37,707 nucleotides of DNA from Streptomyces plumbidurans (GTDB lineage Bacteria; Actinomycetota; Actinomycetes; Streptomycetales; Streptomycetaceae): NCBI RefSeq assembly GCF_019857225.1, contig NZ_JAFJSY010000091.1, positions 1 through 37,707 on the forward strand. Direction: 5' to 3'. Both the position numbers and the translations under genes were made by a program. Below the pieces are notes generated by a model that ran no database searches, had not been told where the DNA came from, and saw only the letters and a program-made list of their open reading frames with translations. How positions within the stretch are numbered: position 1 is the first letter of the stretch; each line of letters starts with the position of its first letter. Positions 32,570-37,707 of this stretch are shown one piece after another.

Positions 32570-33364
32570 TCACGCCCGCCCGCTGGTCCGCCGCAGATGT
32601 TCGTCGATGAGGCCGAGAGTGATCTCCGGCTGCTCGATGTGCGGAAGGTGCCCCGCCTTGGGGACGACCTCGAGACGCCCGTCCCGGAAGGCGGCGGCGT
32701 AGGCGGCCCCGTAGGCGGGCGTGACGATCCGGTCGCTCTCTCCCCACACCAGCAACGCGGGCTGCCGCACCCGCCCGAGCCTGCGCAGCAGCTTGGGGTC
32801 GTGCATGTACGGGTCGCCGGCGAGGACGCGCATGGTGGCCATGTTGGTCTGCCGGACGGCGAGTTGATCGGCGGGCACCGCGGACGGGTCGACGTGGAAG
32901 CGGTCCGGGTCGTGCCAGGAGAGTTCGGCCGCGGCGCGGGGATCCAGCGCGAAGTAGTCGGTGATCGGCTCGGACTCGACGTGCACTCCGACGGCGTCGA
33001 CGAGCACCAGCCCGTTGATGCGCTGCGCGGTGTCCCGTACGGCCATCTCGGCGGCGATCCACCCACCGAGCGATGACCCGACGACCAGTACGTCAGTGAG
33101 GTCACGGTCCTGCAGGAGGTGGAGGTAGGCGAGGGCGAGATCGTCGACGCCGGTCAGCCAGTCGGGCCGGGGGGTGCCGTCCCAGCCGGGGTGGACGGGG
33201 GTGAGGGTGCGGGCGGTCGCGGCCAGGTGCTTCGCGATCCCGGCGACGGTGGCGGGACCGCCGCCGCCGTGCAGGATGAGAACGGGGCGGGCGGCCTCGG
33301 GTCCGGCCTCGGCAACGGTCAGGGACAGGTCGGCGTACAGCTGCGAGCTGTGTTCTGAAGTCAT
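32570..33364 (-). CDS. Alpha/beta hydrolase
   Basis: The protein has 264 residues and an alpha/beta hydrolase fold. LILHGGGGPATV is the oxyanion region, VVGSSLGGWIA the nucleophile elbow with Ser98, LLVWGESDRIVTP the acid region and AGHLPHIEQPE the catalytic His. It is soluble, with no signal. It is divergent from a marR gene with 62 bp between, a layout in which the regulator often controls the enzyme gene. The substrate may be an ester or aromatic compound, which is inference. Confidence 0.9.
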   Translation of the reverse strand: MTSEHSSQLYADLSLTVAEAGPEAARPVLILHGGGGPATVAGIAKHLAATARTLTPVHPGWDGTPRPDWLTGVDDLALAYLHLLQDRDLTDVLVVGSSLGGWIAAEMAVRDTAQRINGLVLVDAVGVHVESEPITDYFALDPRAAAELSWHDPDRFHVDPSAVPADQLAVRQTNMATMRVLAGDPYMHDPKLLRRLGRVRQPALLVWGESDRIVTPAYGAAYAAAFRDGRLEVVPKAGHLPHIEQPEITLGLIDEHLRRTSGRA

Positions 33365-33387
33365 GCCCGAAAGCCTAACTAAACATC

Positions 33388-33405
33388 CTTATATAAGCAA
33401 GCTTG
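33388..33405. promoter_or_regulatory. Adjacent palindromes in the hydrolase-marR gap
   Basis: CTTATATAAG (33388-33397) and CAAGCTTG (33398-33405) are each perfect palindromes in an AT-rich stretch between the divergent starts, a plausible MarR operator. Confidence 0.45.
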
Positions 33406-33414
33406 GTCTTCACG

Positions 33415-33420
33415 TAAACT
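33415..33420 (+). promoter_or_regulatory. Candidate -10 of marR, leaderless mRNA
   Basis: TAAACT is followed by six bases and the ATG at 33427, which lacks a ribosome site. The proposed operator overlaps the -35 region, as expected for autorepression. Confidence 0.35.
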
Positions 33421-33426
33421 ACCTCC

Positions 33427-33864
33427 ATGCACACCGACACCCCCGCTGACCTGCAACTCCTGGGCCGAGCGGTCAAACAGGCCCAGTACCGCCAACACCG
33501 CGCCATGGACAGCGCGTTGGCGGAGGTCGGCACGACCCTTGCCCAATGGGACGCCCTCCGCGCCATCAGCCGCGCCCCCGGCTCATCGGCACGCGACCTG
33601 GCCGCAGCCACCTTCCAGACAGAACAGGCCTTCGGCACCCTGGCATCGCGCCTCACCGCCCAAAACCTCATCGAACGCCGCCCCGGCCACGGCCGCCGCA
33701 TCGAACACCACCTGACCCCGGAGGGCGAGCGCATCCTGGCCGCGGGACACAAGGTGGCGGACGAGGTCCTGAAGCGATGCTTCGCCCCACTCCCGGAGCC
33801 GGACCGCGCGACCTTGCTGGAACTCCTGCGCCGCTTGAACGAGGCGTCGAGCGAGGCGCCGTAG
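33427..33864 (+). CDS. MarR family transcriptional regulator
   Basis: The protein has 145 residues and a winged-helix fold. TLAQWDALRAISRAPGSSARDLAAATFQTEQAFGTLASRLTAQNLIERRPGHGRRIEHHLTPEGERIL, read in sections, gives the recognition helix (QTEQAFGTLASRL) and wing (RRPGHGRRIEHHLT). The flanking helices form the dimer domain. It probably represses itself and the divergent hydrolase gene and is released by a small aromatic or phenolic ligand, as in the family. No inducer can be read from sequence. Confidence 0.9.
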   Translation: MHTDTPADLQLLGRAVKQAQYRQHRAMDSALAEVGTTLAQWDALRAISRAPGSSARDLAAATFQTEQAFGTLASRLTAQNLIERRPGHGRRIEHHLTPEGERILAAGHKVADEVLKRCFAPLPEPDRATLLELLRRLNEASSEAP

Positions 33865-33924
33865 GAGCCGAAGCCGCATTTGCACCCACCCCGCAACCGT
33901 ATCCCCACGTCTCATAAGTCCTTT

Positions 33925-33950
33925 GCTACGCAAGCACTTACCTGCGTAGC
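33925..33950 (+). promoter_or_regulatory. 8-bp inverted repeat in an AT-rich stretch before the toxin gene
   Basis: GCTACGCA (33925-33932) and TGCGTAGC (33943-33950) pair exactly around ten bases. It could be the marR terminator or an operator of the toxin gene that starts about 50 bp later. Confidence 0.45.
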
Positions 33951-34001
33951 ATCCCATTCACTATCGCGAATTCTTAAGCGCAACACTCAATCGTTGATCC
34001 G

Positions 34002-36155
34002 GTGTGGCGGGGGCCTGGTGTGACATTGGTGATGGCGGTCGCGGCCGCTTGGGGTGTGCTGCAGCTGTTCGCGGTGTCCTGGCCGACGCGCTCGGTGCGG
34101 CTGTCCACCCTGCTCCTGGCGCTCGTGGTGGGGGCGTACGGATGCGGCGTGGCGACCGCGCTCGTACAGCTCGCGTACACCCGCCTCTACGCACACCAGT
34201 CGGGCCAGTCACTGCTCGCGGTCGTGAACACCACCAGCTACACGGTGGCCCCCTGGGTGGAAGAGCTCATCAAGATCTCACCACTGCTGCTGGCCGGATG
34301 GAGCGCGAAGGTCCGACGCCAGTGGGGCCTGACCGACTTCGTGGTGGTGGGCGCGGCCCTGGGCGCCGGATTCGGCCTGCTGGAAGCCGTACTCCGCTTC
34401 GGCCTGGACGCGGACCGCGCGATGCCCCGCGGCGGCGGTTGGATCATCCCGGACAGCCTGTCCCCGCCCTATGTGCCGGGCCTGGAACAGGTGTTGACGT
34501 CCTGGCTCCCCGCGCCGTTCAGCCAGCTCGACCTGGGCGGGCCGCCGGGTACGGAGACCTTCTCGCACCTGGTGTTCACAGCGATGGCCGGTTTCGGCGT
34601 CGGACTGCTGTGGCGCGGGCGGGGCTGGTCGCGTCTGCTGTCCGTGCTCCCGATAGCCGCCGCGGCCGCCTACCACACGGTGACCAACTACGCCGTGCAG
34701 AAGCCAACGAGCCAGGCAGCAAACTGGCTTGAGCCGCTGGACGGCAAGGCATGGGCAGCACCCCTCGTGTGCCTGGCCGTGGCCATGGCCATCGACCTGC
34801 GCCAACTCCACCGCGGCAAGCGCACGTTGCCCGGCGTACTCCTCGCCTCCGAACGCGCCGACGGCGACAGCCTCGCAGCCCTTCTCCGCTACGCGAGTTG
34901 GCGCCTGCCATGGAGCCTGCGCATCACCCTGCGCTACGTCGCCCTGCGGCGCTCCCTGCTCTACGCAGCCGCGTCGGCCCCCGTAGAGGATTCGGCGCCC
35001 TTGCACCGCGCGCTCACCGACATCACGGCTCGGATGGACGCGTCCGACAACTCACACAGCTGGCGGGCCCTCGACATCCGCGCCCTGCTGACGGCAGCTC
35101 GCCCCGCCCACGCCACCCGCAGGCGTTGGCTGCTCCTGCTGATCCCGTGCGTACTGGTCCTGCCCGCCCTACTGTTCCTGGGCGTCGGCTCCTTCACCTC
35201 AACCGCGGGCCTCCAGAAGTTCTTCAGCACCGGCCCGGGCCCGAAGATCCTCCTGGGCTTCGGCATCGCGGCCCTGGTCTGGATCGCCTACCAGCTCACC
35301 ACGCTGTTACGCACCTGGCGCGCGACATCGCTCCAGCCCCTGGCCGAGCCCCTGGCAGCCCACCGCTTCCGCCTCACCATCGCCCTGGGCTCCGCCACCA
35401 CAGGCACCCTCCTCCTGTGGCGCGCCACAGGCCCCGCGGGCCCCGACGGCAGCACGATCCGCACCTTCCACCTCCTCGACGCCCTCAACAACTTCCTCGC
35501 CTACCTCGGCTTCGCCCTCCTCCTGCTCTCCCTCCTCGCCCTCTTCCCACCGGGCGCCCTGACCCTCGCCCTGGCCGGCGGAGAAGCCCTGGGCACCCTC
35601 ACAGCCGAAGCCGCCCTCAACGCCGCCCTGTTGGGCACAGCCGGCCTCGTCCTCATGGGCCTCGGCGCCTCGAACGGCTCCGGCGCCGACTACAACGCCT
35701 GGCCCAGAAACAAACGCAAGGGCCGCACCAAGCCCCAACACCGCGCAGACGTACGCGGCGACGAGGGGAAGAACTTGGGCGGCAAGAGCGAGGCGCACAC
35801 GATAAAGAAGCACGTCAACAAGACCATTGACGACATGCGCAGACGCTTCCGTGAAGATTCTGACCTCACGGAGGACTCGCGCTACGTCGACCTCGATTCG
35901 GCGCAACGCTTCACGGACAGGACCCTTACCTCTCAGAAGAATCAGCGGAAGATTTCGTCCTGGCTGAGCAAGGGGGCGAAGGGGCCACTGCGTCTGGAGG
36001 AGAAATTCGACGAGAACACGGGCCTCCACCTAACCCGCTACGACTTCACGCATGGACAACCGACGACATGGGTGAACCGTGTCCGGGTCATCCTCAAAGC
36101 CGACCCGTCCGCACCCTCCGGATACCGTGTCCTCACCTCGTTCCCCACGCCTTGA
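34002..36155 (+). CDS. Polymorphic toxin: PrsW-type membrane protease fused to an RNase A-like toxin domain
   Basis: The protein has 717 residues. The N-terminal half is a PrsW-type intramembrane protease with all motifs intact: WVEELIK (Glu87, Glu88, Lys91), GFGLLEAVLRF (Glu128), SHLVFT (His189) and YHTVTN (His225). A soluble stretch (about 270-373) and more helices (376-397, 416-437, 457-473, 495-552) follow, then a basic linker. Residues 597-717 read as a CdiA-CT RNase A-like domain: HTIKKHV (His599, His604), basic helix DMRRRF, AQRFTDRTL, ISSWLSKG and C-terminal YRVLTSFP. TTA encodes Leu436. The GTG at 34020, six bases after GGCGGGGG, may be the true start. The immunity gene follows. Confidence 0.8.
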   Translation: MWRGPGVTLVMAVAAAWGVLQLFAVSWPTRSVRLSTLLLALVVGAYGCGVATALVQLAYTRLYAHQSGQSLLAVVNTTSYTVAPWVEELIKISPLLLAGWSAKVRRQWGLTDFVVVGAALGAGFGLLEAVLRFGLDADRAMPRGGGWIIPDSLSPPYVPGLEQVLTSWLPAPFSQLDLGGPPGTETFSHLVFTAMAGFGVGLLWRGRGWSRLLSVLPIAAAAAYHTVTNYAVQKPTSQAANWLEPLDGKAWAAPLVCLAVAMAIDLRQLHRGKRTLPGVLLASERADGDSLAALLRYASWRLPWSLRITLRYVALRRSLLYAAASAPVEDSAPLHRALTDITARMDASDNSHSWRALDIRALLTAARPAHATRRRWLLLLIPCVLVLPALLFLGVGSFTSTAGLQKFFSTGPGPKILLGFGIAALVWIAYQLTTLLRTWRATSLQPLAEPLAAHRFRLTIALGSATTGTLLLWRATGPAGPDGSTIRTFHLLDALNNFLAYLGFALLLLSLLALFPPGALTLALAGGEALGTLTAEAALNAALLGTAGLVLMGLGASNGSGADYNAWPRNKRKGRTKPQHRADVRGDEGKNLGGKSEAHTIKKHVNKTIDDMRRRFREDSDLTEDSRYVDLDSAQRFTDRTLTSQKNQRKISSWLSKGAKGPLRLEEKFDENTGLHLTRYDFTHGQPTTWVNRVRVILKADPSAPSGYRVLTSFPTP

Positions 36156-36176
36156 CGCACACACTTGGAGCAAGTC

Positions 36177-36833
36177 ATGAGTCAGCCACCTGCACAAGAA
36201 CCGCGCTTCTACGAACTCGGCGAACTGCTCGAGGCGTATGCGGAAACCGGCTTCGAATTCACGGACACAGCAGAGACGCCGGGACCTGGCCTGGCCTCTT
36301 ACCTGCGAATCGCCGCACGAGATCCCGCACGAGGCGAAACGGCGGTTCGACAGATCGACGACCTGCTCTCCGCCGGACTCTTCTCCGAGGAGATCGCGGA
36401 CGACATCGAATCCTTGCCGCACATCCGTCCCCCCATGGGGACCAGCGTGGAGGACTGCCTGCGCATCGCGCGAGAACACCTCACCCGATTCCTACAGAAC
36501 CCGTCACAGGTTCCGTCGATGAAACCGCAGAACCATTGGGAATGGAACGAGCGCTTCCCGGGCCTGGCGCAGCTACTGGGAGCCTACTTCCACCAGAATT
36601 TCTTGTCCTTCTACGCTTCTTACGACGAGGCTCTCGTGGATTACGTCAGCGAGGCCCTGCCGGGAGACCAAGCGCAGACAGCGCAGGAGATCGATGAACT
36701 CCTGGCCATAGTGGACTCGGATCAAGAACTCGAATCTGTGATGTCCATCCTGGGGCTCGGCTATCGGCCGCCGCACGGGATGACTCACCGCCAATGGCTG
36801 CAGCAGATCCGCCGGACACTCTCTGCCGAGTAG
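36177..36833 (+). CDS. CdiI-like immunity protein with two tandem domains
   Basis: The protein has 218 residues; GGAG lies eight bases before the ATG, 21 bp after the toxin gene. Two halves resemble each other. RFYELGELLEAY (10-21) matches RFPGLAQLLGAY (126-137), QIDDLLSAG (59-67) matches EIDELLAIV (171-179), and IRPPMGTS...CLRIAREHL matches YRPPHGMTH...WLQQIRRTL. Each half has the pattern of contact-dependent inhibition immunity proteins. It is soluble and acidic, as expected for a partner that binds a basic nuclease. It contains CTA codons (Leu106, Leu133) and is less GC-biased than core genes. Role inferred from fold pattern and position. Confidence 0.75.
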   Translation: MSQPPAQEPRFYELGELLEAYAETGFEFTDTAETPGPGLASYLRIAARDPARGETAVRQIDDLLSAGLFSEEIADDIESLPHIRPPMGTSVEDCLRIAREHLTRFLQNPSQVPSMKPQNHWEWNERFPGLAQLLGAYFHQNFLSFYASYDEALVDYVSEALPGDQAQTAQEIDELLAIVDSDQELESVMSILGLGYRPPHGMTHRQWLQQIRRTLSAE

Positions 36834-36848
36834 CGATACCGCACGCCC

Positions 36849-37346
36849 CTACAACTGCTTGACGTACCGATGGCAAGGAACGGAAATCGGCCCATCGGGC
36901 CCAACCGCCGGATAGTCGAACGCCCCCTCGTCGACCCACCCCTGCCGCTCATAGAACCGCCGAGCCCGAGCATTCCCGCTGGCGACAGCGAGCCACACCC
37001 GCTCATGCCCCGCCTCCCGCCCAAGCCGCTCGGCATGCGCAAGAAGCGCCCCCGCCACCCCCGCCCCGCGGCTGGCAGCCCCCACATACAACTGCTCCAC
37101 CTCGTCCCCGACCACCATCACGAACCCCACAACACCCCGCCCACCGACGACCGCCACCGTCGTATCCGCAACCCGCTCACCGGCCCGCACCACAAACGAC
37201 TCCGGCGTACGAACGGCAACCAGCTCCTCAGGCACGTGCCCCAAATGCCCATCGATCCACCCACTCCGCCAGATCTCCGCCACAGCCGCCGCATCGGCGG
37301 GCTCGGCGGGACGGAGGGTGAGGGGCGACTTGTCGGATTCGTTCAT
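36849..37346 (-). CDS. GNAT family N-acetyltransferase
   Basis: This protein of 165 residues has a GNAT fold: LTLRPAEPADAAAVAEIWRSGW at the start, VGFVMVVGDEVEQLYVGAASRGAGVAGALLAHAERLGREAG with the acetyl-CoA pyrophosphate loop (RGAGVAG, a variant of R/QxxGxG/A) and GNARARRFYERQGWVDEG as the C-terminal helix and strand. The acceptor substrate cannot be told. It is convergent with the immunity gene, 15 bp apart. Confidence 0.88.
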   Translation of the reverse strand: MNESDKSPLTLRPAEPADAAAVAEIWRSGWIDGHLGHVPEELVAVRTPESFVVRAGERVADTTVAVVGGRGVVGFVMVVGDEVEQLYVGAASRGAGVAGALLAHAERLGREAGHERVWLAVASGNARARRFYERQGWVDEGAFDYPAVGPDGPISVPCHRYVKQL

Positions 37347-37457
37347 GGGGCCAGATTAGCCATAGTGCCTCCCGACGTCGGAGCAGTAGGCGAGCCGCCG
37401 AAAAGGAGCTCGCCAACTGCCTTGGAGTTCGGGAAGTCAGTGGCAAGATCGACCGAC

Positions 37458-37707
37458 ATGGAATTCTCCGAGGTCGTACGTCGACGCCGCATGATCCGGC
37501 ACTACTCCGACAAGCCCCTGTCCCCGGAGGTCATCGAGCGCATCCTCGCCTCCGCGCTCCGGGCCCCCTCGGCCGGCTTCTCGCAGGGCTGGGCCTTCCT
37601 CGCCCTGACCGACCCCACCGACCGCGCCCGCTTCTGGCGGTTCGTCCCCACCCGGGTCGAGCAGACCCCGACCATGCAGGACGCCCCGCTCGTCGTCGTA
37701 CCCCTGG
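37458..37707 (+). CDS. Nitroreductase family protein, 3' end outside the window
   Basis: The first 83 residues are visible. MEFSEVVRRRRMIRHYSDKPLSPEVIERILASALRAPSAGF, read in parts, gives the FMN-binding RRRxIRxY start and the helix ending APSAG, and GWAFLALTDP follows. This is a flavin-dependent nitroreductase/dehydrogenase family N-terminus. The -10-like CAAGAT eight bases before the ATG and the lack of a ribosome site hint at a leaderless message. The substrate is unknown, and the rest of the gene must be seen to place it in a subfamily. Confidence 0.8.
   Translation, partial: MEFSEVVRRRRMIRHYSDKPLSPEVIERILASALRAPSAGFSQGWAFLALTDPTDRARFWRFVPTRVEQTPTMQDAPLVVVPL

Noticed and set aside
36165..36176. 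TTG at 36165 as start of the immunity gene
   Set aside because: The ATG at 36177 has a well-spaced GGAG (36167-36170), which would lie inside the coding region if TTG were used.

Overview
The window comes from a high-GC actinomycete chromosome and is almost certainly Streptomyces. Codon third positions are strongly G/C, most minimal TAnnnT -10 elements lack a recognisable -35, several genes look leaderless, and the gene set is typical of the genus: nagF-nagE1-nagE2 with DasR operators, mec-cysO-cysM, rph-rdgB, DUF3618 and DUF1707 proteins, and an RDD protein pair. A TTA codon, which in Streptomyces is read only by the bldA tRNA, occurs in one gene. The nag order matches that of S. coelicolor SCO2905-SCO2907. 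Most of the window is conserved core chromosome interrupted by a few accessory patches.

Layout. 1-1808: two RDD membrane proteins and a small membrane protein. 2140-4494: a large secreted M6 (immune inhibitor A) metalloprotease behind an AT-rich upstream region. 4641-8038: a small unknown protein, the NAD salvage pair pncB-pncA on the minus strand, then divergent clpS and a DUF2017 gene. 8381-9814: an amino acid permease. 9890-11817: a sulfur-carrier cysteine pathway made of a JAMM protease, a Cys-containing leader peptide, CysO and CysM. 11845-13285: a membrane-anchored PemK/MazF-like protein and a beta-lactamase-fold hydrolase. 13354-16429: two N-acetylglucosamine PTS EIIC permeases and the EIIB protein, with three DasR-type operators. 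16595-18512: RNase PH, a lipoprotein and the RdgB pyrophosphatase. 18562-19833: an unusual tRNA followed by two translationally coupled HNH endonuclease genes. 19976-23750: Bcp peroxidase, DUF3618, a GroES-like protein and a class A penicillin-binding protein. 23985-26597: a three-gene ABC exporter. 26631-32011: a DUF1707 protein, a GDSL hydrolase, a DUF445 membrane protein and an MFS transporter. 32012-32569: no gene, but a 55-bp tandem repeat. 32570-33864: a divergent alpha/beta hydrolase and MarR regulator. 34002-36833: a polymorphic-toxin locus. 36849-37707: a GNAT acetyltransferase and the start of a nitroreductase.

The most striking system is at 34002-36833. One protein joins an intact PrsW-type intramembrane protease (all four motifs present), further membrane segments and a C-terminal domain that reads as a CdiA-CT/RNase A-like toxin. 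An adjacent gene encodes a protein with two tandem copies of a CdiI-like immunity fold. The toxin gene carries a TTA codon and its 3' end has a different base composition. Two other loci merit attention. In the cysteine locus a leaderless Cys-codon leader peptide precedes cysO, and CysO ends in GGMA, so it must be trimmed before use. The tRNA at 18562-18634 has a UAG (leucine) anticodon but a class I cloverleaf with a five-base variable loop, and it lies next to the paired HNH genes.

All function calls come from reading motifs and family resemblance by eye. No database search was run.
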